From the NCBI GenBank assembly GCA_036768485.1, contig JAVLUZ010000143.1:4206346-4270345 (forward strand): a DNA stretch of 64,000 bases. The letters are read 5' to 3'. This DNA comes from Mermis nigrescens (Eukaryota > Nematoda > Enoplea > Mermithida > Mermithidae). The first letter of the stretch is position 1. Every line of letters starts with the position of its first letter. A program made the translations under genes and the position numbers. Below, one piece after another: positions 1 through 11,994 of this stretch. Under the pieces are notes generated by a model. That model ran no database searches. It saw only the letters and a program-made list of their open reading frames with translations, and was not told where the DNA came from.

Positions 1-39
1 TTGGGCAAGATGCTTTTGTTAACTCCAACAGTGGCAACA

Positions 40-400
40 ATGGCCGTTGATTCCCCATAGAATGCTGTCAACTCCCTTCGCCAATTTTCCATTTTTCAAA
101 AATTCGAGAAGATGGGCTATTTTTAGCATTTTTAGTGATTTTTGGGCTCGAAAGTGTCAAACTGCGACGCCTGACGCCAACAACTCGTGCTTTCACAACA
201 TTTTCTTTAGTTTTCATGAATTTTCTTCAAAATTTTTTTATGTTTATGTTGCAAAAAAGAGTATCTTCAGAAGCGTAAAATAAGTGTCTTTTGACCCGCA
301 CTTATCATTTCAAGGCCCAAAAATACGCTTAAGGCTAACCCATCTGAATTCCTACGCTGTACATGTATGCTTCTCACCAGACATGCACGTGGAGCTTACT
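40..400 (+). repeat. dispersed repeat, family 2 copy
   Basis: AT-rich stretch sharing a characteristic order of words with copies near 14606, 18975, 42700, 53380 and 58800: a 'pattern of ATTTTTAGC, GTGTCAAA, a short GC word, TTTTTATGTT' and an end resembling 'GAATTCC(C)ATGCTGTGCACG'. No coding capacity is supported. Borders are approximate and I could not set a target-site duplication. Confidence 0.5.
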
Positions 401-460
401 CCCAGAATTGAAAAATAGAGTAGATTAAAATAGTTTTATAGCTATTTTAGCATTTATACC

Positions 461-726
461 GCACCTGGGTGTGGGGGTTTGAGGGGCTATGCACCCCCCC
501 TTTTCCGAGAAACCAAAATACCCAACCCCCCAGAAATCAAAATACCCCCAGAATTCAATTTTTGAAAATTTTTCCCTTTTCTCGCAATTTTTTGATGCCA
601 ATGGATAGTGCTCGATGAGGAAGGTCAAAAAATGGTGTTTTTTCGCCATACCACCATTTTTAAGGCTATTTTTGACCTTTAAAAAATCCTGCACCCCCCC
701 CAGAATTTTCTTGCTGCCCACGTATG
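461..726 (-). mobile_element. MULE-like MITE, copy 1
   Basis: Non-coding 266-bp element, one end GCACCTGGGTGTGG and the other ...GCTGCCCACGTATG, flanked by a perfect 9-bp duplication ATTTATACC (452-460 and 727-735). The interior has the family pattern: several CCCCCAGAA words near one end, then GCAATTTTTTGATGCCAATGG, a GCTCGATGAG word, and TTTTCGCCATACCACCATTT. The 9-bp duplication and imperfect CATA..TGGGC ends fit Mutator-like (MULE) non-autonomous elements; no transposase is encoded. Confidence 0.75.
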
Positions 727-735
727 ATTTATACC

Positions 736-1375
736 ATTTTTGATGTCATGTTGGTTTTAAAATGTTCGATATTTGACCCCCAACTGTTTGTTATTCAGTG
801 CATCTATGCTCCTCGTCCATTTTATATTTCGACGAGCACGATATACAAGCACAAACGCATTGAATCCAAAATATGTGCAAGGCTTATGTGGACAAAAATT
901 TTTATTTTTTTCAAGACAAATGAGTAAAATATGCTAGAAAAATAAACACTAGTCTACCAGTTAGAATTGTCACAAAGAAGCTCATTTGTACGAAAATTTA
1001 ATTGAATCTTGTCAAAAATTCAATTTTGATTCATGGATGGAATAAAACAACGTCGAAGCTCCTTCCTGCAGCGAAACATGGCAAATACATAAGATTTGAA
1101 CAGCAATTGTTGTTAGAAATGAAAATTTGATGTAAAAATTTGTTGCGTCTACATTTTAGAACGATTTGCGAGAACTAACGAGGCAATATAATAACTATTA
1201 ATAATTGAAGGTAATGAATTATAATAACTGTAATAAAGAATAATAAAAAATAACTGACGAAGCAATAATTCATGTGACGATTATTAATTAATCTGTCTGC
1301 GAATCAGCAAGAAAAGTAAAAAAGGAAACTTTTTAGACAAGTTTTGTGTCACATATTTTAGTATTCTACTAGAGC
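736..1375. other. gene-poor interval
   Basis: AT-rich, stop-dense DNA. I see no domain, RNA gene or clear repeat border in it. It lies just past the last recognised exon of the minus-strand Kunitz/thyroglobulin gene, so any further exons of that gene would lie here or beyond the window start; none was recognised. Confidence 0.4.
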
Positions 1376-1394
1376 TCATTTTTTCATCCGCAAC

Positions 1395-1488
1395 TCATAC
1401 CATTTTGTTATATTGGCATGTTTGCAGGGACCGGCGTCTGGACCCGTGGTGCAGTCAATGTTTAGGTCGACTTGATCGGGATTTCTTG
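1395..1488 (-). CDS. exon 4, first half of Kunitz domain 2
   Basis: Acceptor GTTTTACAG ends at 1489 and the phase matches exon 3. Encodes an acidic lead followed by DCTTGPDAGPCKHANITKWY, in which the two cysteines are eight residues apart and PDAGPC is the Kunitz reactive-loop signature. The candidate P1 residue after the second cysteine is Lys. Only half of the domain is here; the other four cysteines were not found. Either a GT at 1394-1393 is the donor, or the frame runs to a TGA at 1378-1376 and the domain is truncated. Confidence 0.7.
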
Positions 1489-4400
1489 CTGTAAAACAGC
1501 AATTCTTCAATCAGACATGTATGCGGCAATTTATGTGATCTGGGCCAATTATGCAGGAATCAAGGCCTATTGTGTCACTAACGGGCAAAAGTGAGAATTT
1601 TCTGGCGAAAATATGCTAATATTAATGTTAAAAACGGACAAAAATTACAACATTTCCGCAAAAATGCTCGAAGTCGACCAGAGCCTGTCAATTAAGACCG
1701 TTTTCACACTATTTTGCGCTGTATTTTAATTGTTACGTTCATTTCAGCTCGAAATAGCTTCTTTGCTATTCCCCACCCCTATCGATTTGACTCTTCAATC
1801 CAGCCGTGCTGTCGAAAAAATTTGAGCAAATTTTAGTGGTATGAAAATGGACCAAAATACATCTTTGATAAACTTTCATACACAGGGTGTTCGTGAAGAA
1901 GGACACATTTTATTTTTCTAATAACTCTTTCATAACTCAAGCAAAGTCGATAAAAATTTCCACAAGTGACCTAGCATATATTATCCACCTTGTGTTAAGA
2001 ATTCATTGCGTTACTATAACCATAGCTCTTACTACAACAAACGTGCACTATAATACAGACTCGGAATACCAAATTTCGTTCAGATAAAGCTCAGTGTCGT
2101 ATACACCTATGTTATAAATGTCAAAATTTGTCTGGTTAGCTTGAAAATGTTGGCAAATAATGTATTAAAATGAAAACAATATAAAAATCGCATCGAAAGC
2201 AGAATTTTGGTTTAGAATGTTAAGATTATCAGAGTTAATTTTGTCTCGATATCGAACATTTGCTCAAAAAAAGAAATTAGACCAGATTTAAGCATTTTTA
2301 AAGTTTTTTCTTCAAAATGCATAAATATTGACTAAGACAACTTTCTTTGAGCAAAGATATTTTATTTTAAGCAGTTTTCGGCAAGCTTTTTGCGTAGCTT
2401 ACTGATTTATATAAGAATCACACTTTTTTGTCCAGCCTACCAAAATTACTAATTTCATATTCAGGGAAGAACTAAAATATAAAATAAAACTTGTTGAGGA
2501 TCATATTACAACTCTCTGATCAAAGGATTTTTTCAGTCGATAGAACACGAAGCACTGCAAAAAATGGAAAAATGAAAGTAAATTCGTGGTTGAGTTTGGT
2601 TACTAAGGTGCCAAGCAACTAGCACCAGTGATGTACTGTATTTTTTGCTAGTATGCTCAGGGATAAAGGTGGCACGAACTAGCTAATTCTTTTCAGTTTC
2701 CCTATATTCGTAGACTTTCGACAGAAAACGAAATGTGTTTTTCGAAAACCCTGTATAACGAATAGCTTTGATTGAAATGCCACTTCATGAGCTTATAATT
2801 ATAATACAATTTTTGGAAATTTGATTCTTAAAACGACGGACGAAATATATTAGAAAAACGTACACCAGTTAAGTATTTAATGTAAAAACACATAGCAACT
2901 CTGTAAAAAATATAATTGAATGTGTCAAAAAGTCAAATTCCGATTGAAAATGGAAAAAATGATGACGAAGTCTACTCCCAAATTTTTTGTCTTGATCAGA
3001 TGGTCCTTCGGGTATCACGCAACTATTTGAGAAGCTATGCGAGGATTAATAGACTAGTATGTTAGCGCAATTTGATAGGTTTCATAAAATTTGATTCTTT
3101 CGGTAAACACAAGATGAGCAAGAAAGTTTCATGACCTCTCTTGACCTTTTTATGACTCGTCATAGTTATGATCACAACTCCACAAATTACTTCTATTTAT
3201 TATATAAAAATATCGAGCAATATTTTTCATCATCAACATGTTGACACATACCAAATCCGTATATGATGGTCTTATGATTTGTATTAATTTGATCTAAATA
3301 TGCGCATTAAAACGCATGCAAACGAAGCTGTGTCAAAAAACGATTTAATCTAAAAATTCGGGAAAAATTCTAGGATAAATTGTTCATTCCCTTTTGTTCT
3401 CAAATTTTTAAGTGAAGTTTCGTTCTTATTTTGAATTTTAACGCATAGATAGCAAATTTAAATTCTGGCATTATTTTTTCGTTTTTACCGGCACAAACGA
3501 TCTTTACGGTTGCATCCATGCTGGCCCGCGTTCCAGCAACTTCCATGCCATGTCCGTCAACACACCAGCAAACAGTGCCATCTTGATTGCACTGCAACGC
3601 TTCAAAGCGTCCGTCGGCCGTGCAGTTTGGCGGCACTTCCACTCCGTTGAGAGCTTCTCTCTGTTGCTGGCATTCTACAAAATTAGCATTTGGGGAAGTT
3701 TTATATACGGCAGAATATGCTAAACAAATAGACAAATATGGTTTTTGTGTCCTGGAAATGCTGGCTATACATGCAACAAGGAGAGGGGAGGGTATCCCTT
3801 ATCCAAAGTCGGTCTTCCTCTATCCGCCTCAGAAACTGAAAGTTTTTGGTCCTCACTCGGACTTTTGGACCGAAACTCGCGGTTAATCGGTCATTCTTGG
3901 GGGATTTTTCTTGCCATTTTTGGCCAAAAAATAGAAGGTCATTCCTTCCGCGGCTAAAAATCGACTATTTCTTTTCCAATATTTTGAGACCCAATGGTCT
4001 GTAAGAACGTTCGACGTTTCTTCATCTTAATTTTATTTCTAAACACTTTCATATTTGCCCTTCTTCAATTTTAGGAGAACATTTCCATCATAATAAGGGT
4101 CAGGATCAGATACGTAATATGCGCGGGAGTAGGCTCCACGAGAGAAAAACAAAATTTTAGGAAAAAGTGCTACAAGACGTGTTAGAATCCAAATTTTCCG
4201 CGATGGAACTCAAAATCGGAACGAATGTTTAAATTAAGATATTTCTTGTGCATTTTACCTAGCACATTTTAGATATGAGCCTTCTCATTAATTCACATGT
4301 ATGCTCGCAGTCTTTAAGAGAAGAATAATAAATGTTTTAGTTTAATTTAGAAATGTTTTTAATAGTTCTAACATAAAGCAAAGTCTTTCCAATAAATAGA

Positions 4401-5728
4401 AGCTTTAACGGATAGAAGTCATTCGATAGAAGTGTTTAAAATTGATAGATGGGTTAAGAAAGAATGGAAATGTGCTCACTCGTCTTTTTGGTTTTCATTT
4501 CTTTCGATTTATTTTTTCCCAGGCAACTTCTCTCACATTCGTGCCTATACTTGAACAATTCGGGTTCATCGCCATATTTTCTGCAATGGCCATAAGGGTA
4601 AGAGACGCACTGTCCGCCTCTTCTGTAATATCGCAACACGAATTGGGACCGAATTTCTTTGCCCCCGGGCGCTGGCTCGCAACTGGACTTGAATGGTTGC
4701 CTTTGGCATGGATCCAAACTATCGCAGACTATGGATTACACAAAGATCAAATTAAGGAAAATGTATATGTTTTCAGAAATGGAATACTATATGGCTATCA
4801 CTGCACATCTGATGAATATTTCAAAAAAGTCATCAAACTAAAAGCTTTGTAAATAATTTACACATTTGTAAAAAAATTTAAAAAAAAACAAAACTCTCAC
4901 AAATCATTTGTTATCATAGCACCCCAGGATCAGACGTCGAACAATCATTAAAGATAACACGCATTTTTTACTTGATAACATGGAGATAATATATTGCATC
5001 TATTATTTTTATTTTTTAATTTTTCGGGGTACAGGCTAGATGACGAAAATTGAAATAATACATTTTTCCCCGATAATTGCAGTCGTCAACGAACTGCTAA
5101 TTGAAGCAGTTTTTATATATGTTGGTGTTTAAGGTACTAAAAGGTCGCTGCAGCTCGATGAAGTCATAAGAAATTTCCGATCTTCCATCCCAACTGATTT
5201 TAAGGACGGTACATAACCATACAAGGGTGTGGGAGATAGGGGTGTTTAGACCTTCCGAAAATTCGGCAGACCCCCCAGAATTGAATTTTTGGCGTATTTT
5301 GGGATTTCTGACTGTTTTACACCACCCAATGCCCCCTAGAATTCGGCTGCTACTCACGTATGGATGTAACATGATGAAGTGCACGGGCAGCTTCGGAATT
5401 TTAAGGGTCTGAAGAATCCGAAAATTAAGAAAGGTCACAAAAGGCCATAGAAAAGTTGGAAAGGCAAAAACGCGAATTTGGACATTTCTATTCACTGACT
5501 AAGAAAATCGTGAGAAAACGAAAAAGTTTTTAAAACTGAGACTGTCGAATTTCAGTATATCCCTCCCTGAATCCCCAAGCCCGCATCGAATGGAACCCAA
5601 TTCCGTGAATGACGTGTGTATTAGAATTTTTTGAAGCACGAAGACAGCAATCTGTCGTGCTCACCTGATAATATGCTAATTAAAATTCCCAATAAAGTAA
5701 TAATTCCGGCTACCATCGTTGCCAGCAT
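1395..5728 (-). CDS. secreted Kunitz - thyroglobulin type-1 - Kunitz protein (4 exons seen)
   Basis: Four exons on the minus strand: 5728-5665, 4728-4480, 3674-3489 and 1488 to about 1395. Each join keeps one reading frame (phase 1 at all three introns), which makes the model strong. The predicted protein has a hydrophobic signal peptide (residues 1 to about 25), a divergent Kunitz domain (Cys 29, 38, 62, 70, 86, 90), a thyroglobulin type-1 repeat with the CWCV core (Cys 106-165), and the start of a second Kunitz domain (Cys 179 and 188, with a KWYE word). Families of this kind are secreted inhibitors or matrix proteins; Kunitz domains block serine proteases and thyroglobulin repeats often block cysteine proteases. 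The inhibitory role here is inference. The 3' end is open: the last exon either splices at a weak GTTGCG donor or stops at 1376-1378. The largest intron (3488-1489) holds a mariner-like element. Confidence 0.85.
1883..2753. mobile_element. mariner-type MITE or decayed Tc1/mariner element
   Basis: Ends CAGGGTGTTCGTGAAG and ...CGAAAACCCTG are imperfect inverted repeats; the right end is followed by TA (2754-2755), the left flank has decayed. No transposase is readable inside. It lies in intron 3 of the Kunitz/thyroglobulin gene and resembles the ends of the element at 22897. Confidence 0.5.
2756..3488. other. intron DNA, no recognised feature
   Basis: AT-rich intronic DNA between the mariner-type element and exon 3. 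No domain or structured repeat is evident. Confidence 0.4.
3489..3674 (-). CDS. exon 3, thyroglobulin type-1 repeat
   Basis: Acceptor AATTTTGTAG ends at 3675; donor GCCG|GTAAAA has GT at 3488-3487. Encodes one complete type-1 thyroglobulin repeat with six cysteines, the QC...CWCVDG signature and a closing VCA. The exon fits exactly one domain, and its leftover base (G) joins the CA of exon 4. Confidence 0.88.
4480..4728 (-). CDS. exon 2, Kunitz domain 1
   Basis: Acceptor ATCCATAG ends at 4729; donor A|GTGAGC has GT at 4479-4478. Encodes VCDSLDPCQ..., a likely signal cleavage zone, and then a six-cysteine Kunitz domain. Spacing C1-8-C2 and C5-3-C6 is canonical and RYYRRGGQC precedes the third cysteine as in the family, but C2 to C3 has 23 residues instead of 15 and C4 to C5 has 15 instead of 12. 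The loop that normally presents the reactive residue is therefore eight residues longer. A basic linker (KNKSKEMKTKKTK) leads into exon 3. Confidence 0.85.
5205..5365 (+). repeat. short dispersed repeat, family 3 (CCCCAGAATT core)
   Basis: Contains CCCCCCAGAATTGAATTTTT and ends ...GCTGCTACTCACGTATG, so it is related to the MULE-like MITEs but shorter and with a different interior. Similar copies are near 9030, 11290, 14985 and 51630. It lies in intron 1 of the Kunitz/thyroglobulin gene. Confidence 0.5.
5665..5728 (-). CDS. exon 1, start codon and signal peptide
   Basis: Starts at the ATG complementary to 5726-5728 and encodes 21 residues that are almost all hydrophobic (MLATMVAGIITLLGILISIL), ending at a good donor, TCAG|GTGAGC (GT at 5664-5663). 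One base (G) is left over and completes a codon with the first two bases of exon 2. A second in-frame ATG five codons in would also serve. Confidence 0.75.
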
Positions 5729-7888
5729 ACGACGATCGTATAAGATGCCACAAAGCCTTAAAAATTATAACGTCCCAGCCTGCAACGTCAAAACTACGTT
5801 ATCCACTGTATATTTAATTAATAAATCTAAAATATTCGAAAACTTAATAATAATTCAAAATATTTAATTCAAGGGATTGATATCGCAGTGATAAGGTTAT
5901 AAATTCGCTCGTCGTCAACTGATATCATTCGATTTGCACGAAATCGTCGCCGAACGGATGGGTTGTTGAAAAATTTTTTGGCAAAATTTTTGGCGACCAA
6001 ATTTTTTTTGCAAGAACAATTATTTGGGGGAAATGCGTACTACTGATATTAGTAGGTGGCATCTGAATTCGCCTCGCTTACTGTATACGGCGAAAAAAGA
6101 AACATTCGCGTGCACAATAATACGTCGCGCGTAAAAGGGCGCGTCTTTCGATTTCGTTGCGGTTTTTGCCGAAATTTACTGGGCCAAGTTATTCCGCGTT
6201 ATGTAACGTGATCTCGAAACTTTCGCCGGAGATTCCTGGAAAGTTTCACTATACTTACTAACTTAAGTCCAGATTTTCCCGGTCGGTACCCATTCCGACG
6301 CCAAAGTTCACTGACACTCAGGTTTCGCGGCGTATTAGATGGCGTACTGTAGCATTAATATTTCGACTAAGTGTTATGTTACGTTGGTCCCGCGTATCGA
6401 AACTTTTTCCAAAATACCTGTTAAGAAACATCGTTCGAGCGGTTTGAATTTGTGAGTGAAAAACTAAGCCGGTGAGTTTTGCGAAACTTTGACATACATT
6501 CGAATTTAAATTTGCGCGTTTTTGTGCGCAAAAAACTGCTAAATAAGGCAAATGCGCGTTAGGGAATAGTAGCACCCGCTTCGCCTACTAAGGAATTAAA
6601 CAGATTTATCCACCCATTTCTTCGGGAAGTGGGTCGAACCGCCTCTCAAAATGAGTTACGTCGCATTAATTTTTGACCTAGTTAGTTTTTCGCCCAAAAA
6701 GCACGACCGTCTAAATTCGGGAAGCGGATTGATTGAGCAAAAATCAAATAGTACATAAATGTTTCTTTTATCCCGGAAAAATCAGCTCCTCTAGGAAATT
6801 ACATAATTTAAACGAAATTATTGCGTACGCCGTACGTAAACAATTTGTCCGCGTAAATTTTCCGCAAAACGTGACGAATACGAACCTAATCAGTTATAGC
6901 TCCGAAATCATACGCATTAGGGAAGGTTCTAATATTAATTAATGTGTTTTTCGTGTTTTCCTGAATTCAAAGCACACGAGAAAGGTATAATAAAAGTTGG
7001 TAGAAAAGAAACGCGGTAGCAACTTGACTTAACCGTATAAAACAATTAACGAGACGCTGCCTGATAGCTAAACTAATTTTATCTAATCACTGGTTAAATC
7101 TAATTAATAGCTATGCATAGCTGTTCCAGAACAACGTTGATTTCCTAGTACATGTATTTTTGGCTTTTTGATAGAAGATCTGTTACAGTTACTGGTTTTA
7201 TGGAGTTGAAATATATTGGTTCTGGCTGGACCACGACGACTTCCTATTACGGTCGATTGGAACCATCAACCATGTATACAAAATTTATTTAGCAGAATCT
7301 TAAAATAATAAAGTTTGAATTCTTCAACTCTCAGATTTTTTAATATTTTTTATAATTAATCTTCTTCTTGCAAGTTCTTATGACAAAGTTCAGAGCGGAC
7401 CCGGGAAGATCTTTTGCAGTTAAACGGGTCTCATGAATTCATTTTTTAGGTATAATTTTTTGTTTTATCTCGAAGCAAGATTTTTTAGCCTTTGCTTGTT
7501 GCCTACTTGTAATGGGTAAGTTTGTTCCATCATCTCGAAAAAATTTCTATTCCATCAAAAATTTAAATCGGACATAGAAAAATTCAATTCTCTCTCGAAT
7601 GTGATTTATGTAGTTTTTTCTCCAAAATAGAACTATAAAAAAATAAAATTTCTTCTACACATTATACAATATCACGCGTGCAATATTGCGTAAAGATTTT
7701 TCAAATCGCAACTACGACGAGTACTCTGCCCATTTCTCTATTTGCAAACTGAACCAGATTTTTTATTTATCAGTTTAGGGACAAATTCGTTTAATCCACC
7801 CAAAGATCTGCCGAATGACACTATGCTCACGGATAGGCACAGACTAAACTTCATGCAAATTTGACTATTAATCTTTGCAGACAAACTA
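5729..7888. other. gene-free interval with old degenerate repeats
   Basis: Upstream of the Kunitz/thyroglobulin start. Phrases such as GTTATGTAACGTGATC with CGAAACTTTCGCC near 6195 recur diverged near 6372, so this looks like decayed repeats. The open frames here are short and lack domain signals. Any promoter of the gene should be near 5729-5900 but I see no clear motif. Confidence 0.4.
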
Positions 7889-7890
7889 TA

Positions 7891-8268
7891 GTCTGTTTCA
7901 CATAAGTTTGGGCATAAAGTTTTGAATTTCAAGAATATTCTCGACAGCAGTGGCGGATCTAGGATTTTCCTAAGGAGGGGGCGGTACCCCTAAGGGGGGC
8001 GGAACCCTGACTTGGACGGAAAAATCAGCCGTTTTAACCCGAAAATCGCTGGAAATCGCTCAAAAATGCTTAATTTTGCGCACTATTTTGGGCCAATGGG
8101 GGGTGGCCGCTCCCTCCCCCGCCCCCTATCCCCTAAATCCGCCCCTGCTCGACAGGTAGCCGAGAGATTACGATAGTTGTATATCAGATCAATGCTATAA
8201 TCGTAATCTGTCAGTTTATTTTCAAACACTGTTTTTAAAATTTATGCCCAAACTTGAGTGAAACAGAC
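7891..8268. mobile_element. TA-flanked MITE, family GTCTGTTTCAC, copy A
   Basis: Inverted ends GTCTGTTTCACATAAGTTTG and its diverged complement ...CTTGAGTGAAACAGAC, flanked by TA at 7889-7890 and 8269-8270. A 200-bp hAT-type MITE plus its 8-bp duplication is inserted inside; without it the element is about 170 bp. TA duplication suggests a Tc1/mariner transposase in trans. Confidence 0.7.
7948..8147. mobile_element. hAT-type MITE nested in copy A
   Basis: Ends CAGTGGCGGATCTAGGATTT and ...AAATCCGCCCCTG are inverted repeats; a perfect 8-bp duplication CTCGACAG flanks it (7940-7947, 8148-8155). Interior is rich in G and C runs. The same family is at 16712-17277. Confidence 0.85.
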
Positions 8269-8270
8269 TA

Positions 8271-9025
8271 TAATAGTCAGGGTTATTCTCGACCACGCTT
8301 TATCCAATACTGACAGGTTTTTTCGCTTTATAGTGAGCTACTATTCATTTCTGCTCAATAAGTCCTTTTAGCCTGATCTAAAACGGAATAATAGAATCGA
8401 ATGAAAATTGTCTAAAATAAATTTCTGGGCTAATTTAATAAGCTAAAAACACGGAACTAATTGCGCTGAAAACCAACGCGAATCATCATCCAGATAAGGT
8501 CTGCCTTCTAAAAATAAATAAAATCTTTTTTATTGCGCCTACTCCAAAAATAGATTTGATAAAAATCAGGTAACGCATCAGCAGAAAGAAGACGGGCTTT
8601 CTCAAGTACAAAAAAATTGCAGACAAGACATAGCATTTTAATTGTTTTGTGCCTTGAAGATCGAACATTCTTTTAGCTTTTAATGCGATGTTTCTAATTA
8701 AGGTTAAATTAATTCAGGCATTATTGCCTTTCACGTCTTTTGATTCACTGGCATAAAAAATGTTGTTTTTTCCGCGATTTTACATGAATTACTTGCGTTA
8801 GCACCTATTTTTCTAACCCATAATTTGCATATTATTAGATGTTTCGGTGCTAGCAAAATACGTCAATTTACTTGCGCCCGCTTAAAATCCTAGCTCAATG
8901 TATTAAGAGCATAAATTTAATTTTGTAGCCGAGCAAACAAATGTTCTTGGATGGTCTTTTGAGGGGATTTGACCTTCACAATAGCTGCTGACTCCCGCAA
9001 GATGTTGCGGACCATACAATTGCAA
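8271..9025. other. gene-free interval
   Basis: AT-rich DNA with no supported gene, domain or repeat boundary. Confidence 0.4.
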
Positions 9026-9029
9026 TAGT

Positions 9030-9500
9030 TACATTCTAAGGGTCTGGGGGTATAGGTGGTGTAAAACTGGCAAAAATGAAAAAATATGCTAAAAATTCAA
9101 AAATTTATTTTCGATGTCTTCCGCTTTTCTTGTGTCTGCCGGATTCTCGGGGTCTACCACCCAAACTTCAACGCCCACGTGTGCTCCGATTCTCCTCAGA
9201 ATTTTCCATTTTTTCAAAATCTCAAGAATTGTATACTATTAGGCATTGTTGCGGTTTTTTGACCCAAAACTATTTTTTCAGCGTTTGAGTCAGATGGTGA
9301 TTTTTGATATTTTGTCATATTTGCTTGAATTTTTTAAATTTTTTTGTGCTTTCGATGTAGTATAAATTGGCGTATCTTCAAACATAAAATACACGTTTTT
9401 CGGAGTGTTTATCGTTTTTCTAAAACAAACATTTTCAAAGAAAATTTCAGGATTGCCTCCCTGAATTTCCACGCTGTATCTACATGTGCGGTCGCGCCTC
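9030..9500 (+). repeat. family 3 and family 2 repeats, adjacent
   Basis: The first part (GGGTCTGGGGGTATAGG then TGTAAAACTGGCAAAAATG) matches a copy near 11300; the second part has the family 2 word order and ends CCTGAATTTCCACGCTGT. Coordinates are approximate. Confidence 0.45.
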
Positions 9501-11285
9501 CTTTTTCAACGCTAAATTCGAGACAAAATGTGTTTTTAGCATTTAAGACGTTTTTCGGCTTTTTGCTCTACTAATTTATTCTTTACTCTCAAACATTTTT
9601 TCATAACTACTTAATTGGACAAAATTAATCACCTTACTTATTTCTCACCTATAAAGTCATTTACTTTTATTTTTGCTCACTAAAGGTTTTTATAATCTTA
9701 TTTATTAGCATTATATCCGCCACGGCCTTTTATCGAAAAACGATACCGATTAATTTTCCGATTCTTCAATCGTCCCGCCTCCTATTCTTCCACAGTTTTT
9801 TTGGTAATTAATAGGTAATTCCAGCTATTTAGTCGTTCTGAATCTTGACTTTTTAAGTTAATGAGTATTCAATCTTGATCTTGACTTAATTCATTAATAG
9901 ATATGTAGCATATTCGGCCCGAGGAGTGTTGAGGAGCTTTCCTGGGCTATAATGGCCTAAAAATGGTTTAAAATATTAAATAGCATAAAACTACCGCGAT
10001 TCACAGTTTCTGGTGAATTTCAATCACTATAGCACAAAAGTTGTTGTTTTCATCAATTTTTAGCCGTAATTTTGCTTAATCTTCTCTGAAATAATGGGTT
10101 TTTTTGCTCTCCTAGGGCTTTACCCCAAAAAATCCAACCCACGCATATTTCATCTTGCATGAATTTTCTGGAAGCGTCGGGAAAAGTGCCGCACATTTTC
10201 CGGCATTTCTTCGACCTTCTATATTCCCCAAACTAGGGATGTTAATCTTTATAATAACGTCAGATGCTGGATAATGAAGCGTTCTTTTAGAGACTTTGGT
10301 GGAATTCTTTTCACAGTGAAAGAATGTTTCAATTTTTCCTATCGAAGCAAAAAATTAAAAATAACATTAATTTCGTTTTATGACCTCAATATTAATATCA
10401 GTGACTTTTAAACTGCATTTTCAGCTTTAGCACGAAATTCTCTACCAGAATGCGTGAAGAATACAAAAATTTATAGCGGACTTTATGCTGAAAACTACAT
10501 TTTAGAAATTAACGATATTAAAACAACGATAACTTCTAACAACGCTACCCCAGACCCATACAGAATTTATATGCTGCTATTTTATGATAAAGACCATTTC
10601 ACTCCGCCCTATAATACCCATTTGTGGGCTTTATTGCATTGCTTTAAGATACCAAATGCTTAAAATTCCCTGTTCTTGGAATAAATGCTGAAGTGGTCAT
10701 ATTTTCTCCTCAATTAGAAAACAGAGGATGGAGGATCGAGACAAAGACAAAGCAATTTTGGTTAACTAAACTATAATTGTAATTAGAATAATTTTTATTG
10801 TCGCTTTGAATTTAATTTATAATGAAAAGATTCTAATTAAAATTGATTCAAATACATTATGAATCTCAAATTTTTTTAATTAAAACTCATTTTAAAATGG
10901 GCCGCCTGGACCATCATGCGTCTGATCGGTCATCCAGGACAGGATACATGCATCTTCGTTGTCATTTATACTCTTATTCAATATTGAATATAAGTGCAGT
11001 ACGATGCATCGTTCTAAATTAAAATTACGGAATAAATTATCGTAAGTGTATTGCGCAGTCTCTTGTGTATTTTCTAAAAACAGAGTAATTTTCAGTATGT
11101 CTGTTTAGGAAGCGCCAGTTTGGTGTGCAATATGCGAAATTATGTTTTATTTATTATAACAGAAATCACTCTTTTTCTTCGATGGGGGCTATTTCTGCAT
11201 GTTTCCAATTCGCAATCCTTCGAATGAAATAGCCAGTTCATTCGCACGCATTCGCATTAAGGCCAGACACTTCCATACATACATG
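9501..11285. other. gene-free interval
   Basis: AT-rich DNA. Several open frames of 60-80 codons are present but none shows a domain or a splice context I can defend. Confidence 0.4.
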
Positions 11286-11289
11286 GGCC

Positions 11290-11455
11290 AGCAGCTGAAT
11301 CCTGGGGTCTCAGTAGTGTAAAACTAGCAAAAATCCAAATAAACTTGCTAAAAATTAAATTCTGCGGGTCTGGGGGAAGTCTGTCGGATTCTATGGATGG
11401 TATACTAGATTTTCAGGGGTCCTGATACCTTTTTCCAACCCCTTACCCCCGTGTC
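11290..11455 (+). repeat. family 3 dispersed repeat
   Basis: GGGGTCTCAGTAGTGTAAAAC, then a GCGGGTCTGGGGGAAG word, is shared with the copy near 9030. No coding potential. Confidence 0.45.
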
Positions 11456-11854
11456 GTCGCGTATTGCATAATATTAACGATACAGGTAAATCAAATTTCC
11501 AAATTTTTACAATAATACTCGTAAGCCGAATTTGAAAATGTTACGTTTTTGTCAAAAAAAGAACCTTGCATAGCTTGAATTCAGTGATTTTTTTGTACAA
11601 GGTCCGTCTGTACATGTACAAAGATGGTCCCTAAAAGTCTTTGTATATTTTGTAAACACAAATTTTATGGTACTATAATATGGTACAGTAGCGATTTTAG
11701 TGTGGCAAAAACAGAGTTGTTCGACCTTTGGTAGTGTACTTTAGCTCATTTCTGGGTTCCTGAGGGCAAAAACCACTAAAAATCGTCTTAAAATGGCGCG
11801 AAGCGCCAGAAAATTTGAAATTTCTCCTTTCAAAATGCAATTTCTGACATGTAA

Positions 11855-11994
<140 letters not shown>

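Noticed and set aside
425..721. 98-codon frame
   Set aside because: Lies inside MULE-like MITE copy 1; similar frames occur in other copies by shared sequence, with no domain.
1432..1500. Plus-strand exon after TTTGCAG at 1430
   Set aside because: The plus frame closes within about 15 codons, while the minus strand carries the Kunitz signature in phase with its neighbour exon.
3587..3957. Plus-strand frames over the thyroglobulin exon
   Set aside because: Shadows of the minus-strand CWCV domain.
4442..4852. 136-codon plus-strand frame
   Set aside because: It is antisense to the Kunitz exon, which has splice sites and a recognisable domain.
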